Origin: Gammaproteobacteria bacterium
GTDB taxonomy: Bacteria > Pseudomonadota > Gammaproteobacteria > Steroidobacterales > Steroidobacteraceae
DNA: 64,000 bases
Direction of reading: 5' to 3'
NCBI GenBank assembly: GCA_009926865.1
Contig: RFOD01000001.1
Span: 124,001-188,000, forward strand
The notes beneath the pieces were generated by a model, which had not been told where the DNA came from, did not search any database, and was given only the letters and a program-made list of their open reading frames with translations. Shown here piece by piece: positions 21,542 to 31,046 of the stretch; within the stretch, counting starts at the first letter, position 1; every line of letters begins with the position of its first letter. The translations under genes were made by a program, and so were the position numbers.

Positions 21542-22411
21542 GTGGCCTACGTCGGTCGTTTTGCCCCCTCGCCCACGGGACCGTTACATCTTGGTTCCTT
21601 ACTCGCCGCACTGGCGAGTGCGTTAGATGCCGCGTATCACGATGGGACGTGGCTGCTTCGTATCGAGGATCTGGATCCGCATCGCTGCCAACCGCAGTAT
21701 GAGCGACAAATACTCGCACAGCTTGCCGCGCACGGCCTGATCGCTAGCACCACAACTAGGCTGCGCCAAAGCACACGCTCAGAGATTTATCGCCATGCAC
21801 TTAATGAGCTGAAGTCACGCGGCCTCATTTTCCCCTGCGACTGTACGCGCAAAATACTCGCTCAACAGACTGAGGCCTGTTGTGAACGCGATTGCCGCAG
21901 TCGTCAGCCCGATTTGATACAGAGCGCATTACGGGTCGATCTCACTGCACTCCCCCGCGCTCAAATATTAGATCGGAGTCTCGGCCCGATTATCTTTGAC
22001 CCCGAGCGTCATCGTGATGTGGTGGTCTGGCGTCGCGACGGGGTCGCGGCCTATCACTTGGCCGTGGTGGTAGACGACGCTGCTCAAGGCGTCACGGATG
22101 TGGTGCGCGGTGCCGACCTGGCCAGCAGCGTACCCTGGCAAACCGCCATACAAAGGCTGTTGGGGCTCCCTGAACCGCGCTATCTGCACCTCCCCGTGTT
22201 AACGGACGCAGATGGCACCAAGCTATCAAAACGAGATCATGCCGCGCCGCTCGCAGATGGTCAGGCGATCACGGCAATCCGCCAGGCACTGGGCTGGCTA
22301 CGCCAGCCGCAGGCACCTAATTCTTTGACTGTCGGAGGGACGATCCGTTGGGCTGCCGAGCACTGGCAGCCACAACGGTTTGCAGGCTTGGAAAGCGTCG
22401 CCTACGAGTGA
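21542..22411 (+). CDS. gluQ: Glutamyl-Q tRNA(Asp) synthetase
   Basis: A GluRS paralogue without the anticodon-binding domain. It attaches glutamate to queuosine in tRNA-Asp. The protein is 289 residues from a GTG start. The signatures are RFAPSPTGPLHLGSL at residue 6, a zinc site (CDC ... CCERDC) near residue 98, and KLSKRDHA. It is downstream of dksA, and the presence of queF in the window fits an active queuosine pathway. Its stop is one base from the convergent pnp stop. Confidence 0.93.
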   Translation: MAYVGRFAPSPTGPLHLGSLLAALASALDAAYHDGTWLLRIEDLDPHRCQPQYERQILAQLAAHGLIASTTTRLRQSTRSEIYRHALNELKSRGLIFPCDCTRKILAQQTEACCERDCRSRQPDLIQSALRVDLTALPRAQILDRSLGPIIFDPERHRDVVVWRRDGVAAYHLAVVVDDAAQGVTDVVRGADLASSVPWQTAIQRLLGLPEPRYLHLPVLTDADGTKLSKRDHAAPLADGQAITAIRQALGWLRQPQAPNSLTVGGTIRWAAEHWQPQRFAGLESVAYE

Positions 22412-22412
22412 A

Positions 22413-24500
22413 TTAACGTGGCTCGACGTCCTTCATGGACAGGCGCACGCGACCCTGACGATCGACCTCGAGGACTTTGACCTTCACCACATCGCCCTCA
22501 TTGAGCTTGTCGGAGACTTTCTCTACCCGCTCATTGGAGATCTGCGAGATATGCACGAGACCGTCGCGACCCGGCAAGATGGTGACGAAAGCACCGAAGT
22601 CCATCAGACGCGCGACGCGGCCTTCATAGACTCGACCGACTTCCACTTCTGCGGTGATCAGCTCGATGCGTGACTGCGCTTCGCGTCCCGCCGCGCCATT
22701 GACTGACGCGATGCGCACCGTACCATCATTTTCGATATCAATCGTGGTGCCCGTCTCTTCGGTGATCTGCCGAATCACTGCCCCACCCTTGCCGATCACA
22801 TCACGGATCTTCTCCGGATCGATCTTCAAAGTAATGATAGATGGCGCCCACTCGGACATGTCTTCACGCGGCGACTGAATGACTTTATTCATCTCGCCGA
22901 GAATGTGGAGTCGACCAGCCTTGGCCTGCTCCAACGCGACTTTCATGATCTCAGGCGTAATACCCTCAACCTTAATATCCATCTGCAAGGTCGTCACACC
23001 GTCAGCGGTTCCGGCGACCTTGAAATCCATATCGCCCAAATGATCCTCGTCCCCAAGGATATCGGTGAGTACCTTGTAGCGTCCGCCCTCGAGTACCAGG
23101 CCCATCGCAACGCCTGCGACTGGCGCCTTCAACGGCACGCCCGCATCCATCATCGAGAGTGAAGCACCGCACACGGTGGCCATGGATGAAGAACCATTCG
23201 ACTCAAGAATTTCCGAGACCACACGGATCACGTAGGGGAACTTCTCCATATCCGGCATGACGGCGGCTACGCCACGTCGCGCGAGGTTGCCGTGACCAAT
23301 CTCACGACGCTTGGGACCACTCATCATGCCCGTCTCGCCCACCGAGAACGGCGGGAAGTTGTAATGGAGCATGAAGGGCTCACGACGCTCGCCTTCCAAT
23401 GCGTCAATGATTTGTGCATCGCGTCCTGTGCCAAGCGTCGTTACGACCAATGCCTGCGTCTCACCACGCGTGAAGAGCGCAGAACCATGCGTACGCGGCA
23501 ATACGCCCACGCGAATATTGATCGGACGCACGGTGAATGCATCGCGACCATCGATACGAGGCTCGCCATTCAAAATACGCTCGCGCACGATCTGGCTTTC
23601 CAGCTTGAAGAGCTGATCGTCCACGGCGTCCGCCGAGAACTTCGCCTCTTCGCCTGAGGAAAGCGCTTCGATGACTTGTTTTTTGACTTCACCGACTCGC
23701 GCGTAGCGGGTCTGCTTTTCAGTGATCCGATAAGCCTCAGACAACTCACTGTGCGCCGCAGCATCCACCGCTTGTTGTAAATCAGCTGTTGCAGCGCTCG
23801 GCACCCACTCCCAGCGCGGCTTACCACACTCAGCGACTAATTCATTGATGGCCTGAATCGCCACTTGCATTTGCTCGTGGCCGAACACGACCGAACCTAA
23901 CATGACCTCTTCGCTAAGTCGGTCCGCCTCAGATTCGACCATCATCACGCCATCTTTGGTCCCCGCCACGACCAAATGCAACGCGGATTCCTTGAGCTCT
24001 CGCGCCGTCGGATTGAGCAGATACTGACCGTCTTTGTAACCCACTCGCGCGGCACCGATCGGTCCATTAAACGGCACACCAGACAACGCCAGTGCGGCCG
24101 AGGCGCCAATCATCGCGGGGATATCCGCGTCGATTTCAGGATCCAACGAGACAACCGTAGCGACCACCTGCACTTCGTTATAAAACCCATCAGGGAAAAG
24201 CGGGCGAATCGGTCGATCGATCAGTCGCGAAGTGAGCGTTTCTTTCTCAGTGGGACGCCCCTCACGCTTGAAAAAGCCACCCGGTATCCGTCCGGCCGAA
24301 TAGGTTTTTTCTTGGTAGTTAACCGTCAGGGGAAAAAAGTCGCGACCGGGGGCGGCTTGCTTAGCGGCCACCGCCGTACAAAGCACCACGGTGTCGCCAA
24401 GCGATACCACCACTGCGGCACTCGCCTGACGAGCCATCTCGCCGGTCTCGATGGTTAGAGTGTGCGCACCATACTGAAAGGATTTTTTGATTACAGACAC
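22413..24500 (-). CDS. pnp: Polyribonucleotide nucleotidyltransferase (PNPase)
   Basis: Phosphorolytic 3'-5' exoribonuclease of the degradosome. The frame is open from 24578, but a GTG at 24500 ([15 protein letters not shown]), preceded by a GAGG site, matches the family start and gives 695 residues. Two RNase PH domains are seen ([20 protein letters not shown] and [18 protein letters not shown]), then a KH domain ([20 protein letters not shown]) and an S1 domain ([18 protein letters not shown]). The C-terminal tail is very short (KDVEPR). It follows rpsO as usual. Confidence 0.97.
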   Translation of the reverse strand: MSVIKKSFQYGAHTLTIETGEMARQASAAVVVSLGDTVVLCTAVAAKQAAPGRDFFPLTVNYQEKTYSAGRIPGGFFKREGRPTEKETLTSRLIDRPIRPLFPDGFYNEVQVVATVVSLDPEIDADIPAMIGASAALALSGVPFNGPIGAARVGYKDGQYLLNPTARELKESALHLVVAGTKDGVMMVESEADRLSEEVMLGSVVFGHEQMQVAIQAINELVAECGKPRWEWVPSAATADLQQAVDAAAHSELSEAYRITEKQTRYARVGEVKKQVIEALSSGEEAKFSADAVDDQLFKLESQIVRERILNGEPRIDGRDAFTVRPINIRVGVLPRTHGSALFTRGETQALVVTTLGTGRDAQIIDALEGERREPFMLHYNFPPFSVGETGMMSGPKRREIGHGNLARRGVAAVMPDMEKFPYVIRVVSEILESNGSSSMATVCGASLSMMDAGVPLKAPVAGVAMGLVLEGGRYKVLTDILGDEDHLGDMDFKVAGTADGVTTLQMDIKVEGITPEIMKVALEQAKAGRLHILGEMNKVIQSPREDMSEWAPSIITLKIDPEKIRDVIGKGGAVIRQITEETGTTIDIENDGTVRIASVNGAAGREAQSRIELITAEVEVGRVYEGRVARLMDFGAFVTILPGRDGLVHISQISNERVEKVSDKLNEGDVVKVKVLEVDRQGRVRLSMKDVEPR

Positions 24501-24577
24501 GAGTTGAAACCTCAATGAGTGTGTTGGAGTGTCCCCACTGGGCATCTCGTCTCCAACAACAGATGGCTGAAACGACA

Positions 24578-24609
24578 AGGCCGCGCTTTCTTGTCGAAAG
24601 TCGCGGCCT
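24578..24609 (-). promoter_or_regulatory. Strong hairpin between rpsO and pnp
   Basis: AGGCCGCG pairs with CGCGGCCT around an inner stem CTTTC/GAAAG, making a 13-bp stem with one bulge. On the minus strand it is not followed by a clear T-run. This is where E. coli carries the rpsO terminator and the RNase III site used in pnp autoregulation, so a processing or attenuation role is likely. Confidence 0.75.
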
Positions 24610-24624
24610 CAAGCCGACGGTTGC

Positions 24625-24894
24625 TTAGCGACGCAACCCCAGTCGTTGAACGACTTCTTGATACTTTTGGGGCTGACGCGACTTGAGATAGTCGAGAAGC
24701 TTGCGACGCTGGTTGACGAGTTTCACCAAACCGCGACGCGATGAGTGATCACCCTTGTGGGAGGCAAAGTGCTGCCCCAATCCGCTGATACGCTCGGACA
24801 ATAGTGCAATCTGCACTTCCGGAGAACCGGTGTCCTGGGGAGCGCGCTGATACTGGGACATGATCCCACTTTTCTGTTCTGTGCTAAGCGCCAT
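24625..24894 (-). CDS. rpsO: 30S ribosomal protein S15
   Basis: The 89-residue S15 binds 16S rRNA in the platform. DTGSPEVQIALLSERI and SHKGDHSSRRGLVKLVNQR are the family signatures. An AAGGA ribosome site precedes the ATG. It sits between truB and pnp, the standard order. Confidence 0.97.
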   Translation of the reverse strand: MALSTEQKSGIMSQYQRAPQDTGSPEVQIALLSERISGLGQHFASHKGDHSSRRGLVKLVNQRRKLLDYLKSRQPQKYQEVVQRLGLRR

Positions 24895-24947
24895 TAAAAA
24901 AATCCTTTTGCCGACTGATATTTAGCCCTGATTTGTGGGCGCGCATT

Positions 24948-25844
24948 CTACCTGCTGCCCCCAGCCGCGACAAGCCGTTTCGGCGCGATCCGCATCGCCC
25001 CCAAGCCGCGTCCCAAACCTAAAAACTCACCGCCTTGCGACCATAACAAGAGCGTCTCATCGAGCGCATAGGGCCCCTCTGACCCGAGCACCGACTGCCC
25101 CTGGCGCAGACGCCCGACCATCTCGGATTCCAAGTGGACAGATCGCAGATGTGGCAACACGTCAGCAGGCCCCAACAACAGCGGCGAGACCCCCGCCTGT
25201 CGCTGCGCCTCCAAGGTCGCTAGGCTCACCATCCGATCAGCGGGAAAAGGCTGTACCTGCTCGCGTCGTAAGGCACTGACGTGACCCACGGTCCCGAGCG
25301 CGTGAGCGATGTCCTCCGCTAACACGCGCACGTAAGTGCCCTTGCCGCACTGGACCTCGCAAATGACTTCCGCGCCTCGCCGCTCGCCGTGCAAGCGGAC
25401 AATGCGGATGCTCCGCGGCGCTCGCTCAACGGTTTGACCCGCACGAGCGAGCTTATAGAGGGGTTGACCGTCGCGTTTCAGTGCGGAATACATCGGTGGG
25501 ATCTGCTGTGACTCGCCGAGGAACCCCGCCAAAACGTGTTGCAGGTGGTCATCACTGAAATCGGGGACAGCCGCTTGTTCGATGAATTCGCCCTCGGTGT
25601 CACCAGTCGCCGTTCGGGCACCCAAGGCGATCGTGAATCGATAGACCTTATCGCCCTCCAAAATTTCGCCGGCGAGCTTCGTGGCCTCCCCCAAGCAGAT
25701 GGGTAGCATCCCCGTCGCTAGGGGGTCGAGGCTGCCGACATGACCCGCCTTGATGCGATCAAACAAACGCCGTACGCGTTGAGTCGCGGCGCTCGAGGAG
25801 AGTCCCAAGGGCTTATCGAGTAGGAGGATTCCGCTTTGACTCAT
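24948..25844 (-). CDS. truB: tRNA pseudouridine-55 synthase
   Basis: Makes pseudouridine 55 in the T-loop of tRNAs. The nucleophilic Asp is in HVGSLDPLATGMLPICLG. SGILLLDKPLGLSSSAATQ opens the protein and YRFTIALGARTATGDTEGE follows. From the ATG at 25844 it has 298 residues; a GTG at 25862 is an alternative. Either start lies inside the 3' end of rbfA, so the two genes overlap and are coupled. Confidence 0.95.
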   Translation of the reverse strand: MSQSGILLLDKPLGLSSSAATQRVRRLFDRIKAGHVGSLDPLATGMLPICLGEATKLAGEILEGDKVYRFTIALGARTATGDTEGEFIEQAAVPDFSDDHLQHVLAGFLGESQQIPPMYSALKRDGQPLYKLARAGQTVERAPRSIRIVRLHGERRGAEVICEVQCGKGTYVRVLAEDIAHALGTVGHVSALRREQVQPFPADRMVSLATLEAQRQAGVSPLLLGPADVLPHLRSVHLESEMVGRLRQGQSVLGSEGPYALDETLLLWSQGGEFLGLGRGLGAMRIAPKRLVAAGGSR

Positions 25845-26214
25845 GGTCTTCGTCTGACTCACCCCGATCTGCGCGCACCGCTTGGTCGATCAGCTGGGTG
25901 AGCTCGGCTGCGCGCTCAATGCTTTTATCGAAGTGAAACTCGAGACGCGGGGCGTGCCGCAAACTCAAACGCCGACCAATCTCCCCACGCAAGAAACCGG
26001 CGGCGCGATTCAGTCCCTGCTCGATCGGCAAAGGATCACGCGCTGGCCCAAAGGGCACATACAACACCCGCGCCAGACTCATATCAGCCGTCACTTCCAC
26101 GGCCGTAATGGTGATCGCTCCCACGCGTGGATCACGCAGCTCGCGGCTGATGAGTTCCGCGAGGCTCCGCTGGATTTCCGCCTCAATACGTCGCTGACGA
26201 GCTTGACCGGCCAT
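25813..26214 (-). CDS. rbfA: Ribosome-binding factor A
   Basis: KH-fold factor for 16S rRNA maturation. It has 133 residues from the ATG at 26214, which overlaps the infB stop as TGATG. RIEAEIQRSLAELISRELRDPRVG and LRGEIGRRLSLRHAPRLEFHFD are the typical segments (each read here as shorter pieces: EIQRSLAELISRELRDPR and RRLSLRHAPRLEFHFD). The C-terminal ~20 residues are charged. Confidence 0.95.
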   Translation of the reverse strand: MAGQARQRRIEAEIQRSLAELISRELRDPRVGAITITAVEVTADMSLARVLYVPFGPARDPLPIEQGLNRAAGFLRGEIGRRLSLRHAPRLEFHFDKSIERAAELTQLIDQAVRADRGESDEDHESKRNPPTR

Positions 26215-28757
26215 CACTCGATTGCGCGCGCAACCTCAACGCGTGCGAAGCACTCGATCTGATCACCGACTCGCACATCTTGGTAATTTTTGACGCCAAT
26301 ACCGCACTCGGTACCGGCGCGAACTTCGCCGACGTCATCCTTAAAGCGACGCAAGGATTCCAACGCACCTTCAAAGATGACGACATTATCGCGTAGCACA
26401 CGGATCGGGTTGTTGCGCTTGACAGCGCCTTCCACCACGAGGCAGCCCGATACCACACCGAATTTGCTCGAGCGGAAGACGTCTCGAACTTCGGCAGTAC
26501 CGACAATCTGCTCGCGTACTTCCGGCGACAATAGACCACTCATTCGTTGTTTCACATCATCAATGGCTTCATAAATGATGGAGAAATAACGAACATCGAT
26601 GCCCGTTTCTTTGACGGCCTGACGAGCACCTGAATCTGCGCGGGTATTAAAACCCAAAATAAAAGCATTGGATGCCGCTGCAAGTTGCACATCCGAGGCG
26701 GTGATACCACCCACACCGCTCGCGAGCACCTTCACCGCAACTTCCTCAGTCGAGAGTTTGAGTAAGGCATCGCGCAGTGCCTCGGCACTGCCCTGCACAT
26801 CGGCCTTGATCACTACCGCAATGACGCCCGCCTTTTCTTCGGTCATCTGCGAGAAGACATCGCCCACTGCAGCAGCTTGCTTGGCAAGCTTCACATCACG
26901 GAATTTACCCTGTCGGTAGAGGGCAACCTCGCGAGCCTTGCGCTCACTTTCGACCGCAACCAACTCGTCACCCGCATTGGGTGCACCCGATAAGCCAAGC
27001 ACCAGGACGGGCATCGACGGTTTCGCTTCCTGTACCGCCTTGCCGTTCTCATCGAACATGGCACGAACTCGACCAAATTCTTGGCCTGCGATCACAGGGT
27101 CGCCAAGCTTGAGCGTACCTTTCTTAACCAATACCGTGGCCACCGCGCCGCGCCCTTTTTCGACACTCGCTTCCACGATGAGACCGCTGGCCAGCCCCTC
27201 GACCGGTGCAGACAATTCCAGCACCTCGGCTTGCAGCAAGATCGCCTCAAGCAACTGATCGATACCTTCACCGGTGTGCGCCGAGACGTGCACAAACATA
27301 TTGTTGCCACCCCACTCCTCTGGGATGACCTCTTGCTTGGAGAGCTCGTTTTTGACGCGCTCGGGGTCAGCGTCGTGTTTATCAATTTTATTGACCGCAA
27401 CGACGATCGGCACTTCAGCCGCTCGCGCGTGCTGAATCGCTTCAATCGTCTGCGGCATCACACCGTCGTCGGCCGCCACCACGAGGACGACCACGTCCGT
27501 GGCACGCGCTCCACGGGCTCGCATCGCAGTAAATGCAGCGTGACCTGGCGTATCCAGGAACGTCACGCCACCCTTATCGGTCTGCACGTGATAAGCACCA
27601 ATATGCTGGGTGATACCACCGGCTTCGCCTGCAGCCACTTTGGCTTTACGAATGTAATCGAGCAACGACGTCTTGCCGTGATCAACGTGTCCCATCACGG
27701 TGACAACCGGTGGACGCGCGACTTTTTCCGCAATATCCGCAGCGCGCGCGCCCTGTAAGTCCTCTTCGATCTGATCTTCTTTTAGCGCCTTGGCGCTGTG
27801 GCCCATTTCTTCGACCACCAGCATCGCCGTATCTTGATCGATCGGCTGGTTGATCGTTGCCATCACCCCCATGTTGAGCATCGCCTTGATGACTTCGGTC
27901 GCCTTGACCGCCATCTTTTGCGCGAGTTCTTGCGGAGTGATCGTCTCGCCAATGGTGACTTCACGTATCACCGGTGCGGTTGGCAACTCAAACGCGTGAC
28001 GCGTCTCGATCCCGACCGGTGTTTTGCGTTCGCGAACTTTTTTCTTTTTCTTGAGACGCGAACTTGCATCACCGGTCACATGCAGTTCAGCACGCCCATA
28101 CTTCGTGCGCCGATCGCGATCGGCCTCAGTGCCTCGCGCGGGCCGCGCGGGCTCGGCCGGACGCGCAGGCGCCGCCGCTTCCACCGGTTGCCAGACACGC
28201 TGCAGTTTCTGCTGCTCGCCTCGCTCGCGCTCCTCAGCCTGCTTACGTGCCTCCTCCGCCGCACGCTTGGCCGCAGCGGCTTCCTCTTCGAGTCGTCGAC
28301 GGTTTTCAGCCTCCATCCGCTCCGCTTCGCGACGCTCACTCTCAACGCGCTCACGCTCTAGGCGCGCCGCTTCCTCGGCTGCTTGTTTCTGAGCCTCGGT
28401 CTCCTCAGGGGCCACCTTCGTTTGTTCTTCCAGCACATCCCGTTTCACGTAGGTGCGTTTCGTGCGCACTTCGACGTTAACGGTCCGGGCACGGCCAGCC
28501 GCACCGGCGAGCTTGATTTCACTTTGACGCTTACGCTGTAGGGTAATTTTTCGTGGCGCAGCCGCAGCAGCGCCTGAGCTCTCGGCCGTTTGGCCGTGGC
28601 TACGTCGCAGGTGTGTGAGAAGTTCGAGCTTCGCCTCGTCGCTGATCACATCCTGCGGCCCACTGACCTTGATGCCCGCCTGCTCAAGCTGAACTAACAG
28701 CTTGTCGACAGGCACTTTGAGCACCTCGGCAAATTGAGCAACGGTTACATCGGCCAT
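26214..28757 (-). CDS. infB: Translation initiation factor IF-2
   Basis: GTPase that brings initiator tRNA to the 30S subunit. The frame is open from 28796, but the ATG at 28757 has an AGAAGGA site and starts [15 protein letters not shown], the IF2N fold, giving 847 residues. A charged coiled region (about 110-200) precedes the G domain with [26 protein letters not shown] and NKID. Two beta-barrels and the fMet-binding C-terminal domain follow. It lies 19 nt after nusA. Confidence 0.97.
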   Translation of the reverse strand: MADVTVAQFAEVLKVPVDKLLVQLEQAGIKVSGPQDVISDEAKLELLTHLRRSHGQTAESSGAAAAAPRKITLQRKRQSEIKLAGAAGRARTVNVEVRTKRTYVKRDVLEEQTKVAPEETEAQKQAAEEAARLERERVESERREAERMEAENRRRLEEEAAAAKRAAEEARKQAEERERGEQQKLQRVWQPVEAAAPARPAEPARPARGTEADRDRRTKYGRAELHVTGDASSRLKKKKKVRERKTPVGIETRHAFELPTAPVIREVTIGETITPQELAQKMAVKATEVIKAMLNMGVMATINQPIDQDTAMLVVEEMGHSAKALKEDQIEEDLQGARAADIAEKVARPPVVTVMGHVDHGKTSLLDYIRKAKVAAGEAGGITQHIGAYHVQTDKGGVTFLDTPGHAAFTAMRARGARATDVVVLVVAADDGVMPQTIEAIQHARAAEVPIVVAVNKIDKHDADPERVKNELSKQEVIPEEWGGNNMFVHVSAHTGEGIDQLLEAILLQAEVLELSAPVEGLASGLIVEASVEKGRGAVATVLVKKGTLKLGDPVIAGQEFGRVRAMFDENGKAVQEAKPSMPVLVLGLSGAPNAGDELVAVESERKAREVALYRQGKFRDVKLAKQAAAVGDVFSQMTEEKAGVIAVVIKADVQGSAEALRDALLKLSTEEVAVKVLASGVGGITASDVQLAAASNAFILGFNTRADSGARQAVKETGIDVRYFSIIYEAIDDVKQRMSGLLSPEVREQIVGTAEVRDVFRSSKFGVVSGCLVVEGAVKRNNPIRVLRDNVVIFEGALESLRRFKDDVGEVRAGTECGIGVKNYQDVRVGDQIECFARVEVARAIE

Positions 28758-28776
28758 GTGTTCAATCCTTCTGGTG

Positions 28777-30276
28777 TCAGCTGGCTGACTCCGCAAACCA
28801 ATGTTCGCGTGCCTTCATGATGAGCTTGCCAGCCTCTTCGGCAGTCAGCCCTTGAATATCAAGCAAGTCGTCAACGGCCTGCTCAGCAAGATCTTCCCGA
28901 GTGCGTACGCCGCGACTCGCCAACGCCAAGGCCAGATCCGGTTGCATGCCTTCGAGCAGCAACAGATCGTCAGCCGGCAGTTGCGAGTCGATGCTCTCTT
29001 CGGTGGCGATCGCCTGGGTGAGTAGCACATCGCGAGCACGACTACGTAGCTCCTGCACCATCTCCTCACCGAATTCTTCGATCCCCATCAACTCCGACTG
29101 AGGCACGTAAGCGATTTCTTCGACCGTCGAGAAGCCCTCTTGCACCAGAATAGATGCCACGTCTTCATCGACGTCGAGCTGCTTCATGAAGCTTTCGACC
29201 AAGGATCGGGCTTCCGACTCACTCTTCGCTTCGGCGTCCGACTCCGTCATCACATTTAATTCCCAACCCGTCAGCTGACTGGCCAGACGAATATTTTGCC
29301 CGCCGCGGCCGATAGCCTGCGAAAGCTTCTCCTCGGAGACCGCGATATCCATGCTGTGAGATTCTTCATCCACCACGATCGAGATCACTTCCGCCGGTGA
29401 CATCGCATTGATGACGAACTGCGCCGGATTGTCATCGAAGGGGATAATATCCACGCGCTCGCCTGCGATTTCATTAGAGACCGCTTGAACGCGCGAGCCG
29501 CGCATACCGACGCACGCACCGACTGGATCGATTCGCGGGTCGTTACTGCGAACGGCAATTTTGGCCCGGATACCCGGATCGCGCGCTGCGCCGAGGATTT
29601 GGATCAGGTTTTGACCCACCTCAGGCACCTCGAGCTTAAAGAGTTCGATCAAAAATTCAGGCGCCGCACGGGTCAAAAATAACTGCGGACCGCGAGGCTC
29701 TGAACGCACTTCGCGCAAATAGGCCTTGATCCGATCTTGGGGCTTAACCTGCTCGCGTATGATCATATCTGGACGAGCGACAAACCCCTCGGCATTGCCA
29801 CCCAAATCCACATAGATCCCATTACGATCGACGCGCTTGACCACACCAGAGACCAGCTGACCGACTCGATCTCGGTAGGCTTCAACCACTTGCGCACGCT
29901 CAGCTTCGCGTACCTTTTGCACAATGACTTGCTTGGCCTGCTGCGCAGCAATACGACCAAACGCCACCGACTCCATCGGCTCTTCAACATAATCGCCCAC
30001 CTGCGCCTGCGGATTGATATCCACCGCATCATCTAAGCGCAGCTCGTGATCGGGGACTTCGAGCTCTGTCGAGTCATCCGCGAACACCTTCCACCGTCGG
30101 AAAGTCTCGTACTGACCGGTACGCCGATCAATGGCCACCCGCACGTCCCACTCTTCACCGTGTTTCTTACGGGTCGCTGATGCCAACGCAGCCTCTAGCG
30201 CTTCAAAGATCACTTCTTTGTCAACGCCTTTCTCGTTGGAGACGGCATCCACGACTAACATGATTTCCTTGCTCAT
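28777..30276 (-). CDS. nusA: Transcription termination/antitermination protein NusA
   Basis: Elongation factor acting in pausing, termination and rRNA antitermination. The ATG at 30276 has a GGAGGATGAAA site and starts [17 protein letters not shown] (499 residues). The N-terminal polymerase-binding domain is followed by S1 ([19 protein letters not shown]), two KH domains ([17 protein letters not shown] and [13 protein letters not shown]), and two acidic C-terminal repeats. It belongs to the rimP-nusA-infB operon. Confidence 0.97.
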   Translation of the reverse strand: MSKEIMLVVDAVSNEKGVDKEVIFEALEAALASATRKKHGEEWDVRVAIDRRTGQYETFRRWKVFADDSTELEVPDHELRLDDAVDINPQAQVGDYVEEPMESVAFGRIAAQQAKQVIVQKVREAERAQVVEAYRDRVGQLVSGVVKRVDRNGIYVDLGGNAEGFVARPDMIIREQVKPQDRIKAYLREVRSEPRGPQLFLTRAAPEFLIELFKLEVPEVGQNLIQILGAARDPGIRAKIAVRSNDPRIDPVGACVGMRGSRVQAVSNEIAGERVDIIPFDDNPAQFVINAMSPAEVISIVVDEESHSMDIAVSEEKLSQAIGRGGQNIRLASQLTGWELNVMTESDAEAKSESEARSLVESFMKQLDVDEDVASILVQEGFSTVEEIAYVPQSELMGIEEFGEEMVQELRSRARDVLLTQAIATEESIDSQLPADDLLLLEGMQPDLALALASRGVRTREDLAEQAVDDLLDIQGLTAEEAGKLIMKAREHWFAESAS

Positions 30277-30306
30277 CGCTCTTTCATCCTCCACGCACCA
30301 GCCGCT

Positions 30307-30774
30307 TCAAGTGGCCAGCCGTGCTTTGCCCAACTCGGAGAAGCTAAAGCTCACCGTTTGCCCATCCACCACCAACTCAATCCCTGTATCGCTGCACGAC
30401 TGCAGGACTCCGGTGTACCGTTTGCGCCCCTGCCGAGCCTCTTTCAGTTCCACCCAAATCCGCTCGCCAGCAAACCGTCCAAAATGCGACGGCTTACGTA
30501 GCACCCGATCAAAACCCGGTGAGGACACCTCAAGGGTGTAGGCGCCAGGCAGCGGGTCCTCAACATCCAAGAGCGCCGAGACCTCTCGACTCACCCGCTC
30601 ACAATCCTCAATTCCAATGTGGCCGCGTTCCGGTGCCACATGGTCAATAAAAATCCTCAGCACGCCGTTACGAACCGTGGCCGACCACTCCACATCCACC
30701 AACTCGTAACCGAGTTGTTCGATCAGGGGCTCGAGCAAGCCAATCAGTTCATCTCGACCCGTGGCCGTCGCCAT
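30307..30774 (-). CDS. rimP: Ribosome maturation factor RimP
   Basis: Assists 30S assembly. It has 155 residues and starts after a GGGAGG site. LIEQLGYELVDVEW, LRIFIDHVAPERGHIGIEDCE and YTLEVSSPGFDRVL are family hallmarks. It is the first gene of the operon and is preceded by two terminator-like hairpins that may regulate read-through. Confidence 0.95.
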   Translation of the reverse strand: MATATGRDELIGLLEPLIEQLGYELVDVEWSATVRNGVLRIFIDHVAPERGHIGIEDCERVSREVSALLDVEDPLPGAYTLEVSSPGFDRVLRKPSHFGRFAGERIWVELKEARQGRKRYTGVLQSCSDTGIELVVDGQTVSFSFSELGKARLAT

Positions 30775-30792
30775 TCACCCGCCTCCCGAACG

Positions 30793-30813
30793 AAAAAGGG
30801 CCCAAAGGGCCCC
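30793..30813 (-). terminator. Hairpin plus T-run 20 nt upstream of the rimP start (attenuator candidate)
   Basis: On the minus strand GGGCCC, TTT loop, GGGCCC is followed directly by TTTTT. It lies between the second hairpin (30871-30898) and the rimP ribosome site. A terminator this close to the start codon suggests that rimP-nusA-infB transcription is controlled by termination in the leader. RimP leader RNAs are a described class in gammaproteobacteria; a match has not been tested. Confidence 0.65.
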
Positions 30814-30870
30814 GTCCTGCTAAATACGACCCCGGCCAGGGGACGACACCCACGCACCACCTTGCGACCC

Positions 30871-30898
30871 AAAACAAAAGAGCCCCTCGGGGGGCTCT
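30871..30898 (-). terminator. Rho-independent terminator downstream of the S9 peptidase gene
   Basis: The 8-bp stem AGAGCCCC/GGGGCTCT with a 4-nt loop is followed on the minus strand by TTTTGTTTT. It lies about 150 nt after the peptidase stop at 31047 and probably ends that transcript. It could equally be part of a rimP leader. Confidence 0.75.
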
Positions 30899-31046
30899 GA
30901 CCTCAAGCATCCCAGGTCCAAAACCTCTCGGCTTCGCACCGGCACACGGCCCGAGGCGCCGTGTAGCGGGCGATTCTAGCCAAATCTGAGCCTCGATACA
31001 AACCCTGCCTACGCCAACCCCCCGTGCTTCGAGGCCACCGCCCCTT
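30899..31046. other. Intergenic region upstream of the rimP terminators
   Basis: No open frame with family similarity was found. A further GC-rich inverted repeat (CTCGG ... CCGAG) lies at about 30926-30956. No second copy of the tRNA-fMet 3' end, which would mark an integration site, was seen here. Confidence 0.5.

Noticed and set aside
30899..31046. Integration site of the accessory block at the tRNA-fMet 3' end
   Set aside because: No repeat of the tRNA 3' sequence and no integrase gene were found in or beside the block.
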